NCBI GenBank assembly: GCA_000818945.1
Contig: KN805382.1
Location: forward strand, 455,230 to 519,229
DNA: 64,000 nucleotides
DNA from: Schizochytrium sp. CCTCC M209059
Taxonomy: Eukaryota; Sar; Bigyra; Thraustochytrida; Thraustochytriidae
Direction: 5' to 3'
Shown: positions 17,818 through 27,600 of the stretch, in pieces
Layout: each line of letters opens with the position of its first letter
Position numbering within the stretch: position 1 is the stretch's first letter
Made by a program: the position numbers and the translations under genes
Notes under the pieces: model-generated
Database searches by the model: none
Told to the model about the DNA's origin: nothing
What the model saw: the letters and a program-made list of their open reading frames with translations, nothing else

Positions 17818-18291
17818 ATGCGGCGACGATCGGACTTGTCTCGCGTTATCAGATTAGGACTTCTTCAGTTCCCACCCACAGTGGCGGCAAGCCTTAGGAG
17901 ATGGGACCCTGTGGCCGCGTCTTCGTTCGCGCACGAGACCTTTGTGGGAGGGAGCCAGGTATCGAGGGAGAACAGGATGGTGGGCAATGCGATGTCTTTG
18001 GTTTGTCGAGCGGATGAAGAAGGCAAGAAGATGGATTATGCACGTCAGTCAATCTGGTTTCAGCATGTACGAGAGAGATTCTTGGGATGCGCCTATTGCA
18101 TTGAGTCTCCCTATTGGTTGAAGTCTTGGAAAATTAAGGTTGATGGTATACTTGCTACCTCTTTATTTCTTTTTGGGGGGATTAAATCTTGGCGAGAAAT
18201 TCAAGCAATCTTCCAGGCTGATCCTGCAATTGTAATTGACAATAATCAACATTTGCATCGATTGCGCCACGCAAGAAAGAGAAGTAAATAA
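17818..18291 (+). CDS. Doubtful 157-codon frame upstream of kinesin-9
   Basis: An ATG frame running from 17818 to TAA 18289-18291 in an otherwise empty 1-kb gap. Its product is basic at both ends (starts MRRRSDLSRV, ends RLRHARKRSK) with one short hydrophobic stretch, ILATSLFLFGG. I recognise no family and no compositional proof of coding. It lies downstream of the start of the divergent thioesterase gene. It may be chance; listed because it is the only sizeable ATG frame in the gap. Confidence 0.2.
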   Translation: MRRRSDLSRVIRLGLLQFPPTVAASLRRWDPVAASSFAHETFVGGSQVSRENRMVGNAMSLVCRADEEGKKMDYARQSIWFQHVRERFLGCAYCIESPYWLKSWKIKVDGILATSLFLFGGIKSWREIQAIFQADPAIVIDNNQHLHRLRHARKRSK

Positions 18292-18713
18292 CTAATAGAA
18301 GACCTTCTGTGCACGAAGACCCTATTCTTCTTTCCTTTTTGTCGTATTCGCAGCACGTAGAGGATTTGCGCAACGCTTTTTTTGCGCAACGCTTTTTATT
18401 TCAACGGATCGATGCTTCGCAACAAGGGTGATTCCTTTCGTCACCACCACCATCATCATCATCTCTTGTAGCAACCAATCATTAGCCCGCCATCAATTGA
18501 AAAACTCGTTTTCTGCAGCACTTAGAGTCCGACAAGCTCGCTCTAGCCCCGCCCACTTTCCGCCAAGGGCGGCAGGGAGGCAGGGAGGCAGGGAGGGACT
18601 TTGTCGAGTTGCGCGGGCATCTACACCTCAAAGGAGCTGTGAGCTGGTGCGACGAACAAGGCCGGGGCGAGCGGAAGGAAGGTGGCGTCAACGCAAAGCA
18701 CAAACAAGCCCAG
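18292..18713. other. Upstream region of kinesin-9
   Basis: About 420 bp before the kinesin-9 ATG. It includes a duplicated ttttttgcgcaacgctttt-like block near 18370-18400, a CAT/CAC trinucleotide run near 18440-18462 and a GGCAG/GGGAG pentamer run near 18572-18598. The frame that leads into the kinesin is open from 18609 but has no ATG before 18714. Confidence 0.45.
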
Positions 18714-20741
18714 ATGCGTGTCAGAACTTATGCTCGTGTCCGCGGCTCGACCGGAAGTGGCGAGCGCAGCGCAATCGATGTCGACGAAGAACTGAAAACC
18801 ATCATTGTGTCAGACTCAAACTCCGATGAGAACGGCGAGGACGACGGCGGCGGCGATGGTGAAGACTATGGAAGCAACAGCGGAGCGAGCGGTAGCGATG
18901 CATTTAGTCACCTTACGACGTCATCAAGGGCCGCAAGGAGATGGCGAGCGAGCAGGATTCCTTTTGATGGCGTCTTTGGTCCCGATGCTGACCAGGGATG
19001 CGTTTTCGACCAGGCCGTTCGCCCCTTGCTCGAAGGTGTTCTCTCGGGAGTAAACTGCACTCTTTTTGCTTACGGGCAAACGGGGTCAGGAAAGACGTAC
19101 ACGATTACGGGGCGTGAGACGTATGAGTCTCGCGGAGTGGTGCCACGAGCACTCTCGGTGTTGTTCGAGGACAAGAGACTCAAGCGCTGCTCCGTGTCGT
19201 TTATCGAGGTATACAACGAAGCAATCTACGATCTTTTGCACGAGCGAGCAAAAGTCACAATGCGTTTGCAGGCGGCGACGCCCCGTCGACGCGCACTCAC
19301 GTCCGTCACGCTTCGGAACATGGAAGTCAGGGAGGTCGCATCCGAAGAAGATGCCCTCGACGCATTCTTTGCAGGAAACATGGAGCGGAGCACGGGAAGT
19401 ACCGCGTTGAACATGTCGAGCTCACGGTCGCATTGCGTCTTTTCCATGGAGGTTGAAACGGCTACACATGTGGGGCGTATCAACTTTGTGGACCTCGCAG
19501 GATCTGAGCGCACGCAAGACCAAACATCGAAGCACATCAACTTGTCCTTGCACTTTTTGGAACAGGTCGTCATTGACTTGCAATCAAAGAAGAGTCACAT
19601 CGGCTTTCGCAACTCGACTCTGACCGCTCTCTTGCGTGACAGTTTGACAGGCAACTGCCAGACTGCCTTCCTGGTCACGCTCAATCCAGAGGTAAGCCAC
19701 GTCACCGAAAGTTTGGCAACTTGCAAGTTTGCGCAGCGCTGCAGCTGTCTCACGACGCAAGTCACCTCGAATGAGACACTTTCCCAAAAAATTCAACGCT
19801 TGCAGGCCGAGAACGTCAGCTTGCGCGAGGATCTCGCGAGGGCACTGGGGGCGCTTCGCGAACATGATGAAATTGGCACAATGTTGCGTGACCTTCTCAG
19901 GCACATCGATGACAATGTAAACACACTTGTTTCTTCAGAGGTCGGATTTCTCAATCGCGTAAGGGTCCAAGTTGACCTTGACGCGCAGTCGATATTCATC
20001 ACCGGCGAAAGTGGACCTGCTATGGCAATCGAGCGAGACACCATCGCATCATTTGCCAGAGCCAAGATAAGCGAGACGAGATCTGTACTCGAGGTTTATG
20101 GGGTTCCGTTGCAAGGAGGCCAGCCGGGTCCGCCTCTCTTCTTCCTGGAGTATGCTACGGACGGGACAACGGTGGAACAAGTTGCCTGGCTGCAGGCTTT
20201 TGAGCATTGGCTTGGTCCCCGTGTTGAGGAGTCCCGCGCTGCTGCCGCGGACATCGAGAAACGACTCATTGCCGCTCAATCAGCTGAAATCATGGGTCCG
20301 TCAAGAGCGCCACCGGCTGTCGGCGCAACTTTTGTACAGGAGCCACAATGTTTGCCGGCAGAACCGCCGCTAACTCCGCAATCCGTGACGCCCCCAGTCC
20401 CCAGGGAAGACGGTCTTAACACTGATCGAGTCCAAGATCACAAGTATAATGGACCTTCTGATCGCAATGCAACTTCTTTTCCTAAGGGCGTCAGTTTTGA
20501 GACGAAACGCGAGGATGATGCGATTCAACTTCGGGCCAATGTTGAAAGCAGAGGTCGAAAAGCGGCTCGACATCTCCAGGAAGAAGAAAAAGAACGCAAA
20601 CTTGACGAAGACTACGAAAATGACGAAGACGGCGGTGACGGCGTCTTTGACGCGGACTCTACTGGATCTCGCGCAAGGTCGTCAAGCCTCGTACGCCGCG
20701 CCGTCGCCATCGTCAAGCAAAAAATGCATCCATACCATTGA
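18714..20741 (+). CDS. Kinesin-9 family motor (KIF6/KIF9 type), flagellar
   Basis: 675 residues from ATG 18714. The head runs from about 1 to 350: MRVRTYARVRG as first strand, IPFDGVFG, the P-loop GQTGSGKT (121-128), switch I NMSSSRSH (233-240) and switch II DLAGSE (260-265). The block INLSLHFLEQVVIDLQ with SHIGFRNSTLTALLRDSL and CKFAQR is diagnostic of kinesin-9, where it replaces the usual INKSLSAL motif. Known kinesin-9 proteins act in the axoneme central pair or in flagellar transport. An acidic Gly/Ser insertion (about 33-70) interrupts the head after the second strand. The tail has one coiled-coil segment (about 355-380), a beta-rich middle and a charged, Asp/Glu-rich, probably disordered end. 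It converges on the CFAP70-like gene. Confidence 0.93.
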   Translation: MRVRTYARVRGSTGSGERSAIDVDEELKTIIVSDSNSDENGEDDGGGDGEDYGSNSGASGSDAFSHLTTSSRAARRWRASRIPFDGVFGPDADQGCVFDQAVRPLLEGVLSGVNCTLFAYGQTGSGKTYTITGRETYESRGVVPRALSVLFEDKRLKRCSVSFIEVYNEAIYDLLHERAKVTMRLQAATPRRRALTSVTLRNMEVREVASEEDALDAFFAGNMERSTGSTALNMSSSRSHCVFSMEVETATHVGRINFVDLAGSERTQDQTSKHINLSLHFLEQVVIDLQSKKSHIGFRNSTLTALLRDSLTGNCQTAFLVTLNPEVSHVTESLATCKFAQRCSCLTTQVTSNETLSQKIQRLQAENVSLREDLARALGALREHDEIGTMLRDLLRHIDDNVNTLVSSEVGFLNRVRVQVDLDAQSIFITGESGPAMAIERDTIASFARAKISETRSVLEVYGVPLQGGQPGPPLFFLEYATDGTTVEQVAWLQAFEHWLGPRVEESRAAAADIEKRLIAAQSAEIMGPSRAPPAVGATFVQEPQCLPAEPPLTPQSVTPPVPREDGLNTDRVQDHKYNGPSDRNATSFPKGVSFETKREDDAIQLRANVESRGRKAARHLQEEEKERKLDEDYENDEDGGDGVFDADSTGSRARSSSLVRRAVAIVKQKMHPYH

Positions 20742-21023
20742 TATAGACACGAACACGGTAGAGACTTTCAGAAAAGGAGACGACTGCGTCGAGACATGTG
20801 GGCCGTGTCAGGCGGGAAGAAAAGGTCTTCTAGGAAGTGGAAGCCACTCCAAAGATATAAAGGGAACAAGAAAAGGAAGGAAAGAAAAGGAAAGAAAAGA
20901 AAAGAAAAGAAAAATTGTTTGTATAAAGTTTTGCACCTTGATTATGGGCAGGGCAGTGTCCAGCGCCGGCGCTGGTGAAGGCAGGCGTCCTCAAGGACTA
21001 AGTCGAAGATGGCTCTCTCTCAC
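20742..21023. other. Short convergent gap with GAAAA purine repeat
   Basis: 282 bp between two converging stop codons. A purine-rich run of GAAAA/GGAAA units lies near 20866-20915. It presumably makes up the 3' UTRs of both flanking genes. Confidence 0.5.
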
Positions 21024-23924
21024 TCACGCTCTTGTATGTGGGATCACCGTATGCAATCGATCTGCGATCCTTGCATCAGAATTCAGCTGTTGTAGCAACT
21101 CCTCCTCGCAAAGTCCGCGACGCAGCGCAATGGTGATGGTATGTTGAACTTCGCAGTCAACCGCCGCAGGACCCGCGCTCTTGTGTTTGGCCGCAAAGAA
21201 TCCCCAGGTCTTTGGATTCCCCGGATCGGCAATGAGCGCCTTGCGAAGTGCCAAGTCGGCCTCGCGCATATCGCCAAGCTGCGTGCAAGCGCGGCCGAGC
21301 CCTTGCCACGCCCATCCAAGTGTCCCTAGCGCTGCAGGAGCGCGGACTGCATTCCGATATACCACGCGCGCTTTCCGCCAATCCCCAATCGCAGACGTGA
21401 GGGTTCCGAGACAGAATGAAATGCGGAGACGGAGACTCGAAAGCTCTGGAGCCCAACGCTTATCGATCGGCTTCAGGCCGCGCTCCTCTAGCTCGTTCAA
21501 AATTGACATGGCAGAGCTGTGGGCGCTTCGTGACTTCGTCGCCTCTTGAACCTTTGCGAGAGCCAGACCAAGCAAGTGATATGCTTTTGCACGGACGATT
21601 TCGCTCACTTCTTGATCTCCTGCGTCAATGCGTTTGCATGCGCGCTGAAGAATTTCAGCCCCAATGAGTGCAGCTCCCGTCATCATTTTGTGCTTTGCGC
21701 GGACCATTTCGCTTCGCACGAGAAATTCGCCCTCGAGGGATTTTTGGGCACGGAGATGCGCACACATGAGGACCTTTTGCGTGGAAAGGGCCAAGTCGAG
21801 ATCAGCGAGACTTTCAGCGAGTCTGAGATAGATTTCTGGGCTCGCACTTTGTTCGGATTGAGCGGCTTGAGACGCCGTATCAGCTTGCGTTACTTTGGGC
21901 AAAGGTGATGCGGGGAAGAAGAGTGCATCCTTGTCCCCGAGCTCAAAGCGGAGGAAGGCAAGCAATAGAGGCACAGAAAGAAGTCTGTACTTGGAACTCT
22001 TCTTCTCTTGCGCTTGGCACAGGAGCGACTCAATATCAAGCGGCTCTCCCGACTCTAGCTCCTGCGGCAGGCGAAGTAAGAGCTCAATCGCTTGACCAAG
22101 CTTACCTTGACGTGCCATGCAAAGAGCAAAGTCATAGTTGGCGCTCGCATCACGTTGTGTGGCAAGCTCGCACCACATCTCGCAGGCCCGCGCGAGCTGG
22201 CCCACAAGCTCTGCTTCTTGCGCTACACAACGTAGTCGTTCAGCCGACATCTTCTCTCCGTTTCCACTATTTTGCAGCTGCGTGATAAGGTCCATCGTTT
22301 GGCGAAGAGTTTCCTCATCGGCACGGGTTCGAAGTCCTGCAGCTTCTTGTACGGAGCTGAGGAGACGCATGCGAAGAACGTCCTTTGCGTCTGCCTCTTT
22401 GCGGATAGTGCTCGTTGTGTTTGTCTTGCTCAGATTTTGCGGGTTTGCGAAGTAAAGGTTCACGCTCTTGACGGCCTCGCAAGCTCGTAGTGACACCCCG
22501 GAGCGAGCCACCCGATCTGAGGAGGCCGTTGGCGCAAGTGACGAAATAGATACAAGATCTCGGCCCACCCCTGGTGCTCGGATCAAAGGTCTGGAGGTGC
22601 TGATGCGAATGAGTACCGCGCCATCATCCGTGCTAGTGGCAAGCGCGGGTACACCAGGTTCTAAGAGAGCCTGAAGATTGACGACGAATGCTTCGGAGGA
22701 CTGTTGCTTGCTATCTTCGTCAGTATCAGCAGCTTCCGCAGCTGCAGCTGCATTGTCGGGGGACTCCACTTTTGCAGATACCGTGCAGGTCTTCCAGATG
22801 GCATCAAGTGCCCCAAGTTGGGCGATTCTACCCAGTGCAATGAAAAGTCGCGGAGCTTGGATTGGCATTTCTTCAGTTTGCGCAAGTTGCCATGAAAGAC
22901 TTTCCTTGTCAAAAATGATCTGACGCGAAGTGAGAACAAATTTGCGAGGCTCTCTCTTGGTATCTACATCAGTTGCTTCATCCATCTCCTCAGACTCGCT
23001 CTGTGCCGTATTGTCCTCGTTGTCGTTGCTTTCCGTTGGCGTCTCTTGCGCGGCTGGATCTGTAGTCTCTTCAAACTCAGACTCAGTCTCTGACTTGACG
23101 GCCTCGATCGCATCGTTCTCATCGTCTACTTTATCCACGGACGCATCAGCAAGACAAATTTCAATTACGACCTTGCGGCTCTCTTCGTTCGCGAGAGTAG
23201 CCAAGGCTTCGGCTTGTTTCTCTGTGAACTGTGGCTGACTGTTTCCTGGAGATGTACTTTGCTCGTCATGCTCCTCGGGACTGCTTTCATCACTTTTGCA
23301 ATTTTCCTCACTTTGTTCTACATCTGAAGATTCCGACGGAGGGCAAACGTTGTCAATCCAGTCTTGGACAAACTGTTGAGGCATGCAAGCTAGTGTGCAA
23401 TCTTCAAGAGTGAGAACACGACCGCATACTGTATAGTTGATGAACTCAGCGTCAGGTACGATGCTTAATTGAGCGCAAATTCGAATTTCATCTGCAATGC
23501 AGAGCTCAATGGTACGATCGAGGCGTCGACCTTGAAGCAGGTCAAGGATTGAGACGCGCGTTGTTGCAAGCGCTTCAGCCTCATCTTCCACTTTGCGCCC
23601 GGCGAAAGCCTCGATGCAAAGTTCATTAGTGTTCGCGAGCGCCGTTAAGGACTCTTCATCGGTCTTTTGCAAACGAGCTACCTCCGAAAACCAGAACCGC
23701 TTGGAGGTAAACGCCTCATTTTCCGGAGTCCACGCGAAAACATTTCGCCACGACCTTGAGACTCCGTTCCATGAAGCGAGCTTGCTCGCAAATTTGTCAG
23801 GAAACCTGCATCTGACAGCAAATTCAAGTTTCTCCTCGTGGTTGCGGCTCTCGTCTTCCGCTTGGTGGTCTTGTTGTTGTGTTTTGGTTGCTGCTACAGC
23901 ATCAAGACGCACTGTGAACGACAT
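21024..23924 (-). CDS. N-terminal C2-like, C-terminal TPR protein, possibly CFAP70
   Basis: 966 residues from ATG 23924 leftward; the frame stays open to 24131 without an ATG. The N-terminus (MSFTVRLDAVAATK to about 150) is beta-rich and ends in TTRVSILDLLQGR, like a C2-type domain. A highly acidic Ser/Glu region covers about 205-330. The C-terminal third (about 600-966) is helical with TPR-type pairs: YDFALCMARQGKLGQAIELLLRL, AYHLLGLALAKVQEA, ARVVYRNAVRAPAALGTLGWAWQGLGRA and ADLALRKALIADPGNPKTW. C2 plus TPR in this order and size matches CFAP70 (TTC18), a component of the central-apparatus C1b projection of motile cilia. Its neighbour kinesin-9 and nearby DNAAF4 support a flagellar role. The name rests on architecture only. 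Confidence 0.75.
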   Translation of the reverse strand: MSFTVRLDAVAATKTQQQDHQAEDESRNHEEKLEFAVRCRFPDKFASKLASWNGVSRSWRNVFAWTPENEAFTSKRFWFSEVARLQKTDEESLTALANTNELCIEAFAGRKVEDEAEALATTRVSILDLLQGRRLDRTIELCIADEIRICAQLSIVPDAEFINYTVCGRVLTLEDCTLACMPQQFVQDWIDNVCPPSESSDVEQSEENCKSDESSPEEHDEQSTSPGNSQPQFTEKQAEALATLANEESRKVVIEICLADASVDKVDDENDAIEAVKSETESEFEETTDPAAQETPTESNDNEDNTAQSESEEMDEATDVDTKREPRKFVLTSRQIIFDKESLSWQLAQTEEMPIQAPRLFIALGRIAQLGALDAIWKTCTVSAKVESPDNAAAAAEAADTDEDSKQQSSEAFVVNLQALLEPGVPALATSTDDGAVLIRISTSRPLIRAPGVGRDLVSISSLAPTASSDRVARSGVSLRACEAVKSVNLYFANPQNLSKTNTTSTIRKEADAKDVLRMRLLSSVQEAAGLRTRADEETLRQTMDLITQLQNSGNGEKMSAERLRCVAQEAELVGQLARACEMWCELATQRDASANYDFALCMARQGKLGQAIELLLRLPQELESGEPLDIESLLCQAQEKKSSKYRLLSVPLLLAFLRFELGDKDALFFPASPLPKVTQADTASQAAQSEQSASPEIYLRLAESLADLDLALSTQKVLMCAHLRAQKSLEGEFLVRSEMVRAKHKMMTGAALIGAEILQRACKRIDAGDQEVSEIVRAKAYHLLGLALAKVQEATKSRSAHSSAMSILNELEERGLKPIDKRWAPELSSLRLRISFCLGTLTSAIGDWRKARVVYRNAVRAPAALGTLGWAWQGLGRACTQLGDMREADLALRKALIADPGNPKTWGFFAAKHKSAGPAAVDCEVQHTITIALRRGLCEEELLQQLNSDARIADRLHTVIPHTRA

Positions 23925-24221
23925 GGCCACGTATTTGCTGAGGTCGACGCGTCTGGTCGTCGTTTGGGTCTGGTCGTCGCTCTGGCCTCGTGCGCAGACA
24001 GGTCTGACCGATTCAGACACCGGCCCCGCTCGGCCGCACGAGTCTGCGCCAGTGCTGCTGCACGCGTCCTTACGTGGGTTTCTTTCCGGTGAGCTAATAG
24101 GGAGCTGTCGAGCCTGGTGCTCTCGCAGCACGTGCCCTTAGTATAGAGGGTCGAAACACAGAGAGAGAGTGAGAGCCGTGTTGACTAACCAATCAGCAAA
24201 CAACCTTGGCCGTGGCCGTGG

Positions 24222-24259
<38 letters not shown>

Positions 24260-24605
24260 CTCTCTCGTTGCCTTTTTTTTTCTCCTAATCCTTCTCCCTG
24301 TGTGCGTGGCGCAGCTTAGACTCAGGAATCGTACACGACGTCAAAATGCAGTACCGCGGCCCGGATTCTGACAACGGCTATATTTCTTCTATAATGTATT
24401 ATCCTCGATCTTATCTCTTTGAATCATATTATCCTCGTAAGTCAAGATCAGCGATTTATAATCCTAAAAGATGAAGGATACGAAGGTCCAGCACTCTCTC
24501 TCGGGCACTCTCGGTGCAGAGCCACAATAACTCGAACTTCGGGTTCGTGGCGCAGCGTGGAAGCGAGGCGAGGCGAGGCGAGGCCAGCGCTGCGCTGCGC
24601 GAACG
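23925..24605. other. Divergent upstream region with (CT)n tract
   Basis: 681 bp separating the start of the CFAP70-like gene (minus) from that of the PIN-helicase gene (plus). It contains an uninterrupted CT run at about 24225-24255, a poly-T run near 24272-24281 and a GAGGC pentamer repeat near 24564-24583 just before the helicase ATG. No gene is seen. Confidence 0.5.
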
Positions 24606-27600
24606 ATGGGCGTGCCCGGTGTTACCTCGTACCTGGACAGAGAGTTGGCGGGTCGAAAGCCCGCACTGCGAAAGCTGCCTCGGGATGGGCCATGTCTCGT
24701 GGATGGGAGTGGGCTGGCCTTCCACTTGCTCAAGATCCTTGGCAAGAACGCCCACCGCGAGCTTGCCGGCGCGTACGAACATCTCCAGTCCATCACGACT
24801 GTCTACATGCAGGCGCTGGCCCAAAGCACAGCAAGTACGTGGATTCTTGCCGATGGGAACAAGACGCATGCGAGCAAGGAGGCCGAGAAACGCAAGCGCA
24901 AGGCCGATCGCGACGACACCTTTTACGTTCTCTACCGCAACCTCGAGTTTGGTGAAGCGCCAGCGTCGCAAAATCAGCTACCAGTCCCTCCGCTTTGGCT
25001 GGATACCTTTTACACGTTCTTGACAGAGCTCTGTGGAGAACGAGCCGACGCGTTGCCCGCAAACTATCCGCTGCATCTTTTGCGCGTCAAGGAGGAGGCA
25101 GACCAGGCTCTTTGCACAATGTGTAGGACACTTGTTCGAGCAGAGGCTGAGGCCTCGATGACGAGCGGATCCAGAGCTGGACTCGGAGCCATCGATGAGG
25201 CCGAGCAGGATGGCGCCTTCGTCTTGGCGCAGGACTCGGATTTCTTTTTCGTGGCTGACGTGCGCTATGTGCCGCTTGACTCCGTCGAGAATGGCCTTTG
25301 TCGAGTCTACACGCGATCGTGGTTGGCTAATGCGCTTCGCGTGCAAGAGGATCTCATGACGGAACTTGCGTTGGCCATCGGCAACGACTACGTCGAAGGC
25401 TGGAAGGTTCCGGACTTGCCCTCGCGTATCTCGGCGACCGATCGAGTCGCCGTGATCGTGAATCACTTCCGAAAGGGAAGACCTCAACTCAGTATTCCCG
25501 ACATGATTTCTGAGACAGCTGGTTCTGCTTTTTCACGCACATTTTACGAAAATCTACAGGATCCTCAATTTCGCTTATGCGATCTACCTGTCCCGGCTCT
25601 GGAGAAACCACAATTTCGAAAGGCTGTACTGAACCCACGCGTTGGTGTTAAGATGGATTGGGGCGTAGAGCTTGCAAATTCCGTAGGCTATACCAAGTCT
25701 CAGATACGGGCCCAAATTGCTGCTATTCGCTACATCTTCTCGCGCATTGGGTGCTACCAAGGCCGATTGGCAAGAAAGCAAGGGGAAAAGATTACTGATG
25801 CGAACAACTTTGCTGTTGTGGCTCTTTCTAACGCGATCACGGGATTTGAAACCGTCACGGAATTGGGTCTTCTTGATTCAAGTGTGCCGATGGATGCGCC
25901 GTCTTGGACTCGGTTCTGCCTCATCTATGGGTATCAGATTCTTTTCCAATCCATGATGCGCGCGTGGATCCCTGTGCAACCATCTGCTGTGAGTGCGCAG
26001 CCCAATTTGAGTTTCCACGTATTCACCTGTTGTTCCGAGACCTTCCCGCTTCTTTGCGAGTACGGGGTTGACTCTGACGCGAAGGTGCGTCCCCTCATTC
26101 GTTCTCAACTGCCTGGTCCTCTTCCAGATATCGGAAACGCGAAGACAGACGCTTTAAGCTTGGGCCCGTCTATGACCACAACCAATACAGGCGGATTAGA
26201 ACATGGAAAGTCAAAGGACAACTTGAAGAGCAAGAAGAAGAAGAACAGACCCAAGAGCAAAACTAAGAAGAAAAACAAAGACAAGAACAAGAAGAAAAAC
26301 AAAGGCCAGGACAAGGCCGAAACCGAGGTCGGCTCGGAAGGCATGACTAGAAAACCTTCAGGAGACGCGAACTTGAGCCCGAGCATGAACGCATATCGTC
26401 AGGACCAAGTTCCTGGCGACGCCGAGCAATCCTCAACGCCACTTTGTGAGCCTGTTACCAGCGATTATCTGAGCATTCAGAGAGACTTGCACGTTTCGGA
26501 GTGGACGTCAGCCACCGAGTTACCTCTCTCTCCGAACGCAGAGGAGGAGGAGGAGGACGATATCGTGTCCGACTTTCGTCTTGCAGAGGACTTCGCGAAA
26601 CTCGTACCTCCAAGCGCAGTCGCGCCACCTACGCCGATCCGCGACGACAGTTCAAGTCGTTCGGTCTCTAACATTGCGCAAAGTTTCAACACTCCACCAA
26701 AGACAAACCGCACTGCAACACCTTCTGACCAGAGCATTCAATCCGCTACCCCTCATTCTGAATCCTCCTCTAAAGCCGGGAGTGCCAGGAAGCGTACGGC
26801 CAAAAAGAAGAACAAAAGACCAGCAGGAACGACTCCCGCGCAGTCGCAGCGATCAAAGGAAGCTGTCGCCACGGGGAATCGTTCGCCAGGCTTGGCTGGT
26901 CCAGAGAAACTTCCCATCGAAGCGCATCGGGAAGAAATTCTACGTCGCGTCGCGCAGTCCCGCGTGACGATCATTCATGGAGAAACAGGGTCGGGGAAAT
27001 CGAGCTGTCTGCCGCGTTTTCTTTGGGAGGCCGATAAAGAGGGATTTCGTGCCATGATCTCGCAACCTCGCCGCATCGCAGCGCGGAGTCTGTCCCTTCG
27101 CGTGGCGTCTCAAATTCCAAAAGGCGACAAGGTTGTCGGACTCCGTCTCGGAGGTGGAGTGCGCGAAGGAGGGCATCGAGCCCCCATCACGTTTTGCACA
27201 ACAGGCTATCTTGTGCGACTTTTGGCAGGCAATCCGTCCTATTTTGACAACCTCTCGCATCTAATTTTGGATGAAATCCATGAACGCAGTGCGGATCAGG
27301 ATATTCTCGTGCTCTTGGCCAAAAGACTTCTCAAAACCAATCGACACATCAAGCTGGTGCTCATGAGCGCGACATTGCAAGCAAAGCTTTTTCAAGAGTA
27401 CTTTTCATGCTCGCCTCCCGTTTTTGTTGGAGCGAAACGGTACCCTCTCACGGAACGATTCCTTGGCGACCCGCAATTTCAGCAAAAGGCTGGACCTGCG
27501 TTGGAGAGCACTGTTAAGACGCTTGTAAAGATGCAGAAAAAGTCGTTGCAAATGTACTCGGGTCCTCCAGAGGCTCTCGAAGGCACTGAGCTGCGTCAAT